From Kitasatospora aureofaciens (lineage in GTDB: Bacteria; Actinomycetota; Actinomycetes; Streptomycetales; Streptomycetaceae), in contig NZ_JPRF03000001.1 of the NCBI RefSeq assembly GCF_001188955.3, forward strand, positions 434,001 through 498,000: 64,000 nt of DNA. Reading direction: 5' to 3'. Positions within the stretch are counted from its first letter, which is position 1; every line of letters starts with the position of its first letter. The notes beneath the pieces were generated by a model that saw only the letters and a list, made by a program, of their open reading frames with translations, was not told the origin of the DNA and searched no databases. The position numbers were made by a program, and so were the translations under genes. Shown piece by piece: positions 25,021 to 32,915 of this stretch.

Positions 25021-26268
25021 GTGACCTCCATCGGCACCGGGGACGGGGCCCGCGGCACCGCGGGCCTCGCCCCGCCCCACGACCTCGCCGCGGACCTGTT
25101 CACCCCCGAGGCCCGGCGGGACCCGTACCCCTTCTACGCCCGCATGCGGCGCGAGAGTCCCGTCCACCGCAGCGCCCAGGGCATCTGGTACCTCACCCGG
25201 TACACCGACGTGGAGACGGCGCTGGGCGACCTGCGACTGTCCAACGACCGGGACCGGATGACCCGCGCCTACGAAGCGCTCGGCGGTGACCTGAAGGCCT
25301 TCAGCCGGCTCACCGACCGGCTCGGCCGGGTGATGACCAACACCGACCCGCCGGACCACGCCCGGCTGCGCAAACTCGCCAACCGGGCCTTCACCGCCCG
25401 GCGCGTCGAAGCCCTGCGCGACGGCGTCCAGCGCATCGTCGACCGGCTGATCGACCAAGCCGTCGAGGCCGGACCGACCACGGACCTGATCGAGGCGGTC
25501 GCCGCCCCGATGCCGATGTCCGTCACCTGTGAGCTCTTCGGCATCCCGCCGGAGGACCGCCCGCAGGTCGAAGTGTGGTTCCGCCGCTTCGGCCGGCTGG
25601 GCGAGGACATCGACAAGTCCGAGGAGGCGATCGAGCAGTACGAGGAATACCTCGCCGGACTCGTCCGCCGCAGGCGGGCCCACCCGGGCGACGACCTGAT
25701 CAGCGCCCTGGTCGCCACCCAGGCGCAGGACGACCGGCTCAGCGACTCGGAACTGCTGTCCACCTGCTTTGTCCTGATCACCGCAGGTGGCGAGACCACC
25801 ACCCACCTGATCGGCAACGGCACGCTCGCCCTGTTGCGCCACCCGGACCAGCTCGCCCGGCTGCGCGCGGACCCGGGACTGATCCGCGCCGCGGTCGAGG
25901 AACTCGCCCGATACGACACGGTGACCCAAGCGATCGTGCGGGTCGTCGCCGAGGACCTGGAGATCGGCGGACAGCTCCTGCGGGAGGGGGAGTTGGCGTA
26001 CCTGTTCCTCGGCGCGACCAACCGCGACCCCGAGCGTTTCGAGGACCCGGATCGCCTCGACCTGACCCGCCCCGGCAACCGGCACCTGGGCTTCGGCCAC
26101 GGCCCGCACTTCTGCCTCGGCGGGCCGCTGGCCAAGCTCCAGGCCGAGGTGGCGATCGGCACCCTGGTGCGCCGCCTCCCGGCCCTGCGGCTGGCCGACG
26201 GGTCGACGCTCGACTGGCGGCCCAACCCGCTGCAACGCCGGCTCAGCGCCCTCCCGATCACCTACTGA
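25021..26268 (+). CDS. Cytochrome P450, probable proline/peptide oxidase of the synthetase cluster
   Basis: 415 residues, full length for a soluble bacterial P450. Seen in sequence: I-helix AGGETTT with the oxygen-activating acid and Thr, the ExxR motif in EELARY, and the heme loop FGHGPHFCLGG with proximal ligand C365. It begins with GTG 5 nt after the MbtH stop and is clearly in the same operon. In Ahp-cyclodepsipeptide pathways, a P450 has been linked to turning a Pro-derived residue into 3-amino-6-hydroxy-2-piperidone. Module 4 of the upstream synthetase has a Pro-like pocket, so oxidation of that residue is the favoured role. Aromatic hydroxylation or cross-linking of the Phe/Tyr residues cannot be excluded. 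Redox partners are not encoded in the window. Confidence 0.93.
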   Translation: MTSIGTGDGARGTAGLAPPHDLAADLFTPEARRDPYPFYARMRRESPVHRSAQGIWYLTRYTDVETALGDLRLSNDRDRMTRAYEALGGDLKAFSRLTDRLGRVMTNTDPPDHARLRKLANRAFTARRVEALRDGVQRIVDRLIDQAVEAGPTTDLIEAVAAPMPMSVTCELFGIPPEDRPQVEVWFRRFGRLGEDIDKSEEAIEQYEEYLAGLVRRRRAHPGDDLISALVATQAQDDRLSDSELLSTCFVLITAGGETTTHLIGNGTLALLRHPDQLARLRADPGLIRAAVEELARYDTVTQAIVRVVAEDLEIGGQLLREGELAYLFLGATNRDPERFEDPDRLDLTRPGNRHLGFGHGPHFCLGGPLAKLQAEVAIGTLVRRLPALRLADGSTLDWRPNPLQRRLSALPITY

Positions 26269-26298
26269 CACCCGAACGACGACGAAGGAGCACCGACC

Positions 26299-27051
26299 AT
26301 GGCCCGAGAGTTCGAGGTCCGCCGGGAACAGGACCTACCCGCCACGCCCGAGCAGGTCTGGGCCGCGGTCGCCACCGGCGCCGGCAACCTGGGCTGGCTG
26401 TATCCCATGGAAGTCGAACCGCGGGTCGGTGGGAAGGCCAGCCGGGCCGACAGCACGGTCGTGGCCTGGGAGCCGCCGAGCCACTTCGCCGTCCGGGCGA
26501 CCGTCGGCGACGAGTTCTCCAACACGCTCAGCTACCGGATCGCGCCTGCGGACGGCGGAACGAGCCACCTGCGGATGGGGATCCACTGGGTGCACCAGGG
26601 CGTCTGGGACGAGGTCTGGGACAGGAAGTCGGACGCCGCCGAGAAGCACGTCGACTTCTACCAGCACGGCCTCGCCGAGTACCTGCGGCACTTCGCCGGC
26701 CGCCCCGCCGTCTACGTCAGGGCCCAGCGCCCCGAACCCACCTCGGACCCGGCCGACTTCGCCGCTCTGCGCCGCCGCCTCGGCCTCGCCGACGACGCGT
26801 CCGTCGGCGACCGCGTTCCACTCCTCGTCCCCGGTGCGGACACGGGCCCGGAGGAGGTGGTCGTCGACTGGCTCAGCCCCGACTTCGTCGGCCTGCGCGG
26901 CCCGGACGCCCTGTACCGCTTCTTCAACGGCAGTACCTGGAACGTACCGATCTGGCTCGGCCACCACCTGTTTGCCAAGGACGCCGACGAGCAGCGGGCC
27001 ACCGCAGCGTGGACCGCCTGGCTCAATGACACCCAGTCCCAGGACGTTTGA
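26299..27051 (+). CDS. SRPBCC (START-like) superfamily protein of the NRPS operon
   Basis: 250 residues with no signal peptide. The first ~140 residues look like an AHSA1/polyketide-cyclase-type SRPBCC fold: an N-terminal strand with RREQDLPATPEQVWAAV, a central GWLYPMEVEPRVGG turn and the WEPPSHFAVR strand. The ~110-residue C-terminal part (WLSPDFVGLRGPDALYRFF and onward) is a second region that may be another lipocalin-like half; I do not recognise it as a named domain. The start ATG is 30 nt after the P450 with an AAGGAG site. SRPBCC proteins bind hydrophobic ligands in a deep cavity. A role in binding or cyclising the peptide intermediate is inferred from the operon only. Confidence 0.75.
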   Translation: MAREFEVRREQDLPATPEQVWAAVATGAGNLGWLYPMEVEPRVGGKASRADSTVVAWEPPSHFAVRATVGDEFSNTLSYRIAPADGGTSHLRMGIHWVHQGVWDEVWDRKSDAAEKHVDFYQHGLAEYLRHFAGRPAVYVRAQRPEPTSDPADFAALRRRLGLADDASVGDRVPLLVPGADTGPEEVVVDWLSPDFVGLRGPDALYRFFNGSTWNVPIWLGHHLFAKDADEQRATAAWTAWLNDTQSQDV

Positions 27052-27248
27052 TGGAAACCTCCACCAGGACACTGCTCTTCGCCGCCGAACTCGTCGAGGA
27101 GAACGGCACCTACACCCTCCTCGTCGAGGACGTGCAACGGGGCGGCGTCCAGACCACCCCGGTCCCCAAGGCGATGGTCGACAAGCTCCCCACCTTTCTC
27201 TCGGCCCTCGCCGCCAAGCTCGACCCGCCGCCACGCCGCCGCTGGTAG
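27051..27248 (+). CDS. Small protein (65 aa) coupled to the SRPBCC gene
   Basis: 65 residues, METSTRTLLFAAELVEEN at the N-terminus and a basic, Pro-rich end (DPPPRRRW). The start ATG shares its A with the stop of the SRPBCC gene (TGATG), which indicates translational coupling; a TTG one codon earlier is less likely. The protein looks like a small alpha/beta fold (strand LLFAAELVEE, strand TYTLLVEDV, helix KAMVDKLPTFLSALAAKL) with no signal or membrane segment. No family is recognised. It is the last gene before a strong hairpin and so belongs to the peptide operon. Confidence 0.7.
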   Translation: METSTRTLLFAAELVEENGTYTLLVEDVQRGGVQTTPVPKAMVDKLPTFLSALAAKLDPPPRRRW

Positions 27249-27265
27249 ACCTCCCCCTTCCACGA

Positions 27266-27297
27266 GGCCGGTGCCGTCCGGAGGGACGGCACCGGCC
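27266..27297 (+). terminator. Terminator of the NRPS operon
   Basis: Perfect 14-bp stem (27266-27279 with 27284-27297) and a 4-nt loop, 18 nt after the last gene of the cluster. It marks the right end of the biosynthetic operon. Confidence 0.8.
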
Positions 27298-27308
27298 GCC
27301 GTTCCCTC

Positions 27309-27457
27309 GACCACGGGCGCGTTCGCCAGCTGAGACGCGCGGGCGCAGCCGGCCGCTACCCCAGGCTGGGGGCCTGGCTCAACCATCAGAAGGCCCGCCG
27401 GGACAAACTCCCCCGGGACAGCTCGGACAGCTAAAGGTCCTCGGGGTGAGCTGGTAG
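27309..27457 (+). pseudogene. Remnant of a helicase-associated domain
   Basis: Translation gives GRYPRLGAWLNHQKARRD and then, after a frame change, GQLKVLGVSW and a stop. This follows the spacing of the helicase-associated repeat common in Streptomyces (LG.WL..QR....L....LGV.W) and ends exactly where such proteins end. No start and no upstream domain are present. Most likely it is a truncated, frameshifted 3' end. The call rests on a short match. Confidence 0.35.
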
Positions 27458-27509
27458 TACTTGACCCGTTCAAAGTTCGGAGGCTTCGAAACGGGGTTCG
27501 GAGGAGACC

Positions 27510-27775
27510 TCAGGTCCAGACGATGTGTCCGTCCCTGATGAAGTAGTGGCATCGCTCGCTTCCGCGAAGTTCGTCGATACTGGGCGACACCGTGAGCGGC
27601 TTGGAGCTCTTCACGGTCCAGTTGGGCGGACGTTCGGGTTGAGATTGAGCAGTACCCGATGGCTCGCCTTGCAGGGGCAGTCGAACGCGATCCACTTCAT
27701 GATCTGTCCGCTGGCCACCAGGGCGACTGTTCCGCGAGGGATCCGTTGGGGGAGGTCATGAAGACCTCGCATGCG
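27510..27775 (-). pseudogene. Frameshifted DUF6527-like gene
   Basis: On the minus strand, one frame reads MRGLHDLPQRIPRG then WIAFDCPCKASHRVLLNLNP. A single frameshift near 27625 leads into PNWTVKSSKPLTVSPSID and RCHYFIRDGHIVW, then a stop. The joined protein of about 85 residues has the layout I associate with DUF6527 (Cys-rich turn, RPNW, LYPS-like strand, CH/SHYWIR.G.V.W at the end). Neither frame alone is a complete protein. The family's role is unknown; members sit near ubiquitin-like conjugation genes in some genomes, but no such partner survives here. Confidence 0.5.
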
Positions 27776-28187
27776 TACAGCCGCCGCCAACCCTTCGCCA
27801 GTGGTAACCGATGCCGACAAGAGGCCATGACATGACCGGGCAGATCCCCCACCCCCGGCACATGCCGAAAGCCGTGTCGGCCAGAGCAGGCGACAGACTG
27901 CGGGAGTTGCTGACGTCATCGAGCCCTTGCCGGCGCCTTCGCGCCGTCCTGACGGGGCAGGTCGCGTTCATCGGACTGCCGGGGGATCACCGGCCGCCGA
28001 GGGGTCTAACGGCCGGAGCCCGCCGACCAGCGCGCCGCCTTCGCCGAGCACCGCTGGCGGCGCGACTCCTGCCCAGAGTCGAAACCCGAAGGAAATGTCC
28101 GTTAACGCTCACAGAACCGTCCGGAATCATTCGTGACAGTGACAGAAAGGTCCAGGTCACACGGGTAACGGCTGGTCATCGGCACTG
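27776..28187. other. Gene-free stretch between decayed genes and the EEP gene
   Basis: No open frame here looks like a protein and no ribosome site precedes one. It contains one weak copy of the regional LacI-type palindrome (28100-28113) and leads into the promoter at 28188. Confidence 0.5.
28100..28113. promoter_or_regulatory. Weak copy of the LacI-type operator
   Basis: CGTTAACGCTCACA. Its reverse complement, TGTGAGCGTTAACG, differs at one base from the operator in front of the sugar ABC transporter (TGTGAGCGTTAACA). It lies 75 nt upstream of the -35 box of the EEP-jacalin gene, an unusual place for simple repression, so regulation of that gene is uncertain. Confidence 0.4.
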
Positions 28188-28216
28188 TTGACGCGCACAT
28201 GGTCGGCTCATACGCT
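28188..28216 (+). promoter_or_regulatory. Promoter of the EEP-jacalin gene
   Basis: TTGACG (28188-28193), 17-nt spacer, TACGCT (28211-28216): a good vegetative sigma-factor promoter. It places transcription start near 28223 and supports translation from ATG 28260 rather than from the in-frame TTG at 28188, which lies in the -35 box. Confidence 0.6.
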
Positions 28217-28259
28217 CCGGGAAACCGGATCCCCGCAGTCGAATCCCACCGGAGCAGCG

Positions 28260-29621
28260 ATGTCCGAGCCCCGCCTCCGCCGCCCCTTCGTCCGAACCGT
28301 GTTCGCCGGCGCTCTCGCCGCGGCAGCCGCCCTCGGCGGCCTGGTCAGCGCGCCGGCCGCGCAGGCCGCCGAGGGCGGCGGGTCGTTCGCCGTCCTGACA
28401 TACAACGTCGCCGGACTTCCCCAGGTGCTGTCCAGCGCCTCGACCGACCGGCAGTCCAGCACCACCGCGATCGGCGGGCGCCTGGCCCCGTACGACCTCG
28501 TCGACGTCCAGGAGGACTTCAACTACCACGCCGCCCTCTACGCCGCCGACTCCCACCCCTACCGCACGCCGACCAGCGGCGGCGCGGGCATCGGCAGCGG
28601 ACTCAACACCCTGTCCGGTCTCGCCTACGACACCGACGACTTCGAGCGCGTCAGGTGGAACGACTGCCAGCTGGACTCCGGCGACTGTCTCACCCCCAAG
28701 GGGTTCACCTTCCTGCGGGCCCGGCTGGCCGAGGGCGTGTACGTGGACGTCTACAACCTCCACGCCAACGCGGGCACGTCCGCCGGTGACGAGGCCGCTC
28801 GCGCCGCCAACCTGGCGCAGCTCACCTCGTACATCGGGACCCACTCAGCGGGGAACGCCGTGATCGTGATGGGTGACACCAACACCCGCTACACGCGTGC
28901 CGACGACACCGTCGCCGCCTTCGCCGCCGACAACCGACTCACCGACGCCTGGGTGCAGCTGGAGCGCGGCGGCGTGGCACCGACCCGCGGTGCCGATCCG
29001 CTGCTGTGCGACGAGAACGCGATCACCGACACCTGCGAGGTGGTCGACAAGGTCCTCTACCGCAGCAGCGCGCTCGTCTCGCTCAGCGCGACCTCGTACC
29101 ACAACAAGCACGCCGACTTCCTGGACGGCTCCGGCGCGATGCTCTCCGACCACGACCCGATCGCCGTCGGCTTCAGCTGGAACCAGAGCCCCGCCTACCG
29201 GACGAGCGAGCAGTTCGGCGGCCCGCACGGCGACTTCTACGACGACATCGACCAGGTCCCGGCCGGTGCGCAGGCCGCCGTGATCGGCCTGCGTGCGGGC
29301 TCCCGCGTCGACCAGGTCCAGCTGACGCTCGGGAACGGCACCACGCTCACCCACGGGGGCTCCGGTGGCACCGCGTCCTCGCTCGGCCTCGGCAGCGGCG
29401 AGTACGTCAGCTCCGCCACCCTCTGCCAGGGGGCGTACAACGGCCACACCCGCATCTTCTACGCGAAGTTCACCACCAGCCTGGGCCGGTCCCTGGCCGG
29501 CGGCACGACCACCGCCGACTGCGTCACCCGCACCGCGCCCGCCGGGTGGCAGCTCGCCGGCTTCGATGGTCGTGCCGGCGACGAGGTCGACAAGCTCGGC
29601 TTCATCTTCACCCGACGCTGA
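28260..29621 (+). CDS. Secreted endonuclease/exonuclease/phosphatase-fold enzyme with jacalin-like lectin domain
   Basis: 453 residues. The signal peptide is about residues 1-37 (RRPF, a hydrophobic Ala/Gly stretch, then APAAQAAEGG). Residues ~40-310 form a DNase I-like EEP domain: FAVLTYNVAG at the start, DVQEDF with the metal-binding Glu, YNLHANAG, MGDTNTRYT and the terminal catalytic SDHDP. Residues ~318-453 look like a jacalin-type beta-prism: FGGPHGDFYDD at the start, an IGLRAGSRVDQVQL strand and the closing DEVDKLGFIF. EEP enzymes cleave phosphodiesters, and secreted actinomycete members include sphingomyelinase-like and nuclease-like types; the substrate here is not clear. The lectin half suggests glycan or cell-surface targeting. 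A GGAG site 5 nt upstream supports ATG 28260. Confidence 0.85.
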   Translation: MSEPRLRRPFVRTVFAGALAAAAALGGLVSAPAAQAAEGGGSFAVLTYNVAGLPQVLSSASTDRQSSTTAIGGRLAPYDLVDVQEDFNYHAALYAADSHPYRTPTSGGAGIGSGLNTLSGLAYDTDDFERVRWNDCQLDSGDCLTPKGFTFLRARLAEGVYVDVYNLHANAGTSAGDEAARAANLAQLTSYIGTHSAGNAVIVMGDTNTRYTRADDTVAAFAADNRLTDAWVQLERGGVAPTRGADPLLCDENAITDTCEVVDKVLYRSSALVSLSATSYHNKHADFLDGSGAMLSDHDPIAVGFSWNQSPAYRTSEQFGGPHGDFYDDIDQVPAGAQAAVIGLRAGSRVDQVQLTLGNGTTLTHGGSGGTASSLGLGSGEYVSSATLCQGAYNGHTRIFYAKFTTSLGRSLAGGTTTADCVTRTAPAGWQLAGFDGRAGDEVDKLGFIFTRR

Positions 29622-29707
29622 GAGACGAGGGATGAACGACCCGAACACCGTGGCAGCGGCGATCCGGTGTTCCAGGGGTCCCCGGTCTTCCAGAGCCGCT
29701 TCATCGG

Positions 29708-29749
29708 CGTCCGCCGTCATCCGCCGGTGCCGGCGGATGACGGCGGACG
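29708..29749. terminator. Bidirectional terminator
   Basis: Perfect 18-bp stem (29708-29725 with 29732-29749) around a 6-nt loop, located between two convergent genes and able to serve both. Confidence 0.8.
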
Positions 29750-29799
29750 GCCGGGACACCGGCGCGGACGCGTGTGCGCGGCGGGGCGTGATCGCCCGG

Positions 29800-32511
29800 T
29801 CAGACGAAGCGCCAGAGGTGGTCGGCCGTGCCGTTGTCGTCCCACAGGACGACCTGGGCTCCTGCGGCGGTGGAGGCGCCGGATACTCCGAGGACTCGGC
29901 CGCTGACGGCGGACTGGATGCGGAAGGTGTCGCCGCCGCCGTGCCGTAGGCGCCACCGGTGGTCGGCGGCTCCGTCGTCGGTCCACTGGACGATCCTGGC
30001 GCCGTTCGTCGTGCTGCCGCCCTCCACGCCAAGGACTTTGCCGCTGTTGGAGTTCCGAAGCCGCAGGTAGCCTCCGGCGTCGATCACCGCGGTCCACAGG
30101 TGGTCCGCGGTGCCGTTGTCGCCCCACTGGATCGCCGGTGCGCCGTCGGCGGTCGACATGGTCAGTACACCCAGCACCAGCCCACTGGCCACGTTCTGGA
30201 TGCGGCGGGTGCCGCTCGGTACGAACCGCCACTGGCTGGTCGGCGCACCGGTGTCCGCGGCCTGCACAGCGAGGGCCCCTTGGGCGAGGGATCCGCCGGC
30301 GATGCCGAGCGGCTTGCCGCTGTTTGCGTTGCGCAGTTCGTACGCGCCGTCGGCCGCCTCGACGACGGACCACCGGTGGTCGGCGGTGCCGTTGTCCGAC
30401 CACTGGAGCACGGGGGCGTCGTCGGCGGTGGACATGTTCTGCACGCCGATGACCTTGCCGCTGTTGGCATTGCGCAGGCGCAGCGCGGTGCCGTCGATCA
30501 CGAGCCCCCAGTCGTGGTCGGCGGTGCCGGAGTCGGCCCACTGGAGGGCGGACGCGCCGTCCGTGGTGGACATGTCCTGGATGCCCAGAACGAGCCCGCT
30601 GGCCGCGTTGAGCAGGCGGAATCCGGTGCTCCCGGTGCTCCAGTAGACGGTGTAGTTGAAGCCCTGGGCCTCGTGGAACGGGACGAGGCCGACGGGTGAG
30701 CCGTTGGCGGTCGCGGTGAAGGCGAGGCCGGTCGTGCCGGTCCGGGTGATCGACGCCGGGTCGAGGACTGGGAGGGCGGCGAGGGCGGTGCTGCCATAGT
30801 TGCCGCACAGGACGACCGGACCGTAGGTGATCGCGGTGACGTCCGGGTTGTCGTTGGCGGCCCGGAGCGTGACGCGCATGGGCAGTTCGACGGTCACCGT
30901 GTCGCCGGAGGTCCAGGAGCGGGTGAGGGTGGCATAGCTGCCCGGCGTGGTGGCGATGTTCTGGACCGTGCCGTTGACGCTCACGGTGGCGCCGGAGGTC
31001 CAGGCAGGAATGCGGATGCGCATCGACCAGGTGCCGCTCACGCTGCCAGTGACCCGGAGCGTCGTGGTGTCCTGCGCCGGGTACGAGGTGGACTGGGTGA
31101 CCGTGATGCCGCGTTCGGACCAGGTGAGGACGGTGGGCACGAACAGGTTTACGACGAGGGTGGTGCCGTCGTGGAAGTAGACGGAGTCCGCCAGTTTGGT
31201 GTTGGACTCCATGCCGGTGCCCTGGCAGCACCAGAAGGTGTCGTAGTCGGTGCTCCAGGTGCCGCCGCCCCAGGCCGGGCCCACGCCGCGGCGGCCGCCG
31301 GGCTTGAGCGGGGTGAAGTAGGTGACGTGCCCGTGGGGATCGGCGGGGTTCTGCGCGCCGATGACGTGGTTGAGCAGGGTGCGCTCGTAGAAGTCGAAGT
31401 ACGCGGCCTGTGCGGAGTCCAACTGCCAGAGCTCGCGGGTGAGTTTGAGCATGTTGTACGAGTTGCAGAGCTCGCAGGTGTCGTTGGTCAGGTAGGCGGC
31501 GATGGCGTCGGGGGCGCGGAAGTGCTCGGCCTGGCTGTTCCCGCCGATGGCGTAGCTGTGCGAGGTGGTGCAGATCGTCCATGCGTGCGAGGCGATGTCG
31601 CGGTAGCGCGCGGTTCCGGTGGCCCGGTACTCGCGGACGGCGCCGGTCCACTTGGGCACCTGGGTGTTGGCGTGGAGGCCGTTCAACTGGTCTTGGCCCG
31701 CGGCCAGCGGGTCGAACACGGCGGCGTGGTCGAAGCGTTGGGCGACCGCGAGCCAGCGCGCGTCCCCGGTCCGCAGGTGGAGGTCGGCCAGGACCTCGTT
31801 CATGCCACCGAACTCGACACCCAGGAGTGCCTGCATCTGGCCGTACCCGAGGCTGCCGGTGCGCTGGTCGACCCAGGCGGCCAGCGCCAGGAGCACGTCC
31901 CGGGCCTGGGCGCTGCCCATGAGGCGCCAGACGTCGAGCAGGCCGGCCATGGTCTTGTGGACGCAGTAGTAGGGGACGTTGCCGTTCTTGAGCGTGCCGG
32001 ACTCGAGCTGGGTGAAGTCCGTCTCGGGGAAGCCCGAGAGGTAGCCGGCGGCGAACCCCGCGGTGGCGTTGTTGGCCTGGCACTTGGCCAGCTCGGCCAC
32101 CATGTAGGCGGCCTTGTCGCGGCAGGTGGTGTCGCCCGTTCCCGCGTAGGCCTGGGCCCAGGCGCTGAGGAAGTGCCCCTGCACGTGGGTGCGGAAGGGG
32201 AACGCCGGGGCGTCCCAACCGCCCGTCGCGACGGCCGCGTTGGTGGACAGCCGGTGGTTCGCGCGGAAGTTGTACAGCAGGCGGTCGACGTCGACGAAGC
32301 GCAGGTACGCCAGGGTCCGGTTCTGGTTGTCGAGCCACCGGCCGCCGGTGAGCCGGACCTGGCCGAGGTCGAACGGCAGCGCCGAGACGCCTATGGCGGC
32401 GGCCTCGGCATCCGGGGCGGTGAGACCGAGACCGAGACCGACGGCGGGCGCGACGGCCAGGGCGCCGGTCGCCTGGAGCAGACTGCGGCGGCTCAGGGGA
32501 GGGGGCAGCAT
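29800..32511 (-). CDS. Secreted GH127 beta-L-arabinofuranosidase with ricin-type trefoil repeats
   Basis: 903 residues. A Tat-type signal (SRRSLLQATGALAVAP) is followed by a GH127 catalytic region (~45-640). Its zinc/cysteine active site is visible: TCELCN gives E347 and C349, and WCCQG gives C428 and C429, matching the Glu-Cys...Cys-Cys set of the Bifidobacterium HypBA1 enzyme, where the first Cys of the pair is the nucleophile. Residues ~650-903 hold six repeats of about 42 residues with LRLRNANSGKVIGV and DNGTADHRW signatures, that is, two beta-trefoils of the ricin/CBM13 type that should bind sugar. The role is release of beta-L-arabinofuranose from plant hydroxyproline-linked arabino-oligosaccharides outside the cell (family knowledge). 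Divergent from the GH54 genes, with its own perfect operator 50 nt upstream. Confidence 0.92.
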   Translation of the reverse strand: MLPPPLSRRSLLQATGALAVAPAVGLGLGLTAPDAEAAAIGVSALPFDLGQVRLTGGRWLDNQNRTLAYLRFVDVDRLLYNFRANHRLSTNAAVATGGWDAPAFPFRTHVQGHFLSAWAQAYAGTGDTTCRDKAAYMVAELAKCQANNATAGFAAGYLSGFPETDFTQLESGTLKNGNVPYYCVHKTMAGLLDVWRLMGSAQARDVLLALAAWVDQRTGSLGYGQMQALLGVEFGGMNEVLADLHLRTGDARWLAVAQRFDHAAVFDPLAAGQDQLNGLHANTQVPKWTGAVREYRATGTARYRDIASHAWTICTTSHSYAIGGNSQAEHFRAPDAIAAYLTNDTCELCNSYNMLKLTRELWQLDSAQAAYFDFYERTLLNHVIGAQNPADPHGHVTYFTPLKPGGRRGVGPAWGGGTWSTDYDTFWCCQGTGMESNTKLADSVYFHDGTTLVVNLFVPTVLTWSERGITVTQSTSYPAQDTTTLRVTGSVSGTWSMRIRIPAWTSGATVSVNGTVQNIATTPGSYATLTRSWTSGDTVTVELPMRVTLRAANDNPDVTAITYGPVVLCGNYGSTALAALPVLDPASITRTGTTGLAFTATANGSPVGLVPFHEAQGFNYTVYWSTGSTGFRLLNAASGLVLGIQDMSTTDGASALQWADSGTADHDWGLVIDGTALRLRNANSGKVIGVQNMSTADDAPVLQWSDNGTADHRWSVVEAADGAYELRNANSGKPLGIAGGSLAQGALAVQAADTGAPTSQWRFVPSGTRRIQNVASGLVLGVLTMSTADGAPAIQWGDNGTADHLWTAVIDAGGYLRLRNSNSGKVLGVEGGSTTNGARIVQWTDDGAADHRWRLRHGGGDTFRIQSAVSGRVLGVSGASTAAGAQVVLWDDNGTADHLWRFV

Positions 32512-32560
32512 TGCTGACCTGTTCCTTTCGGGGAGGAAGAACCACCGTGCGCCCGTGAAG

Positions 32561-32574
32561 TGTTAGCGCTAACA
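32561..32574. promoter_or_regulatory. LacI-type operator upstream of the GH127 gene
   Basis: TGTTAGCGCTAACA, a perfect 14-bp palindrome with the central CG expected for LacI-family regulators, 50 nt before the GH127 start. Identical to the copy before the GH27 gene. Confidence 0.85.
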
Positions 32575-32816
32575 AAGATGCCCGAGGCACGGCAACTCTG
32601 CGGGGCGGGGCGAGAGGTGACTAACATCGCGACATCTGTCGTTAACAGGTCCCACGTTTATAGCCCCGCGCGCCGGGCGTGTCCAGAGGTCCGCGGGGCG
32701 GGGGACCGTCACTGCCCACCGGTTCTCGACCGACCGCGGTGACGGGCCGGCGGTGCCGACCCGGACCGCGAGTCGAAAAATGTTCGCACGCTGACAAAGG
32801 TTCCATGTGCGATGTC

Positions 32817-32845
32817 TTGACGGTGCCCCAACGTGTGGCCATAGT
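32817..32845 (+). promoter_or_regulatory. Candidate promoter of the first GH54 gene
   Basis: TTGACG (32817-32822), 17-nt spacer, CATAGT (32840-32845). It predicts a leader of about 130 nt that contains the operator at 32916-32929, so a bound repressor would act as a roadblock. It sits in a 340-nt gap between the divergent GH127 and GH54 genes in which no other gene is seen. Confidence 0.4.
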
Positions 32846-32915
32846 GATGGCCGTTGCGGTGCCCCTGAGGTGTCCATTCCATCGTATGCGCGCACCGCTC
32901 CTTCTCGGGTGCAAT

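Noticed and set aside
28188..28259. TTG start for the EEP-jacalin gene at 28188
   Set aside because: This codon is part of a well-spaced -35 box, and ATG 28260 has a ribosome site and directly precedes the signal peptide.
32628..32651. Further operator-like sequence (CTAACA...GTTAACAG) between GH127 and GH54 genes
   Set aside because: Only isolated half-sites match; the spacing and centre do not fit the 14-bp palindrome.
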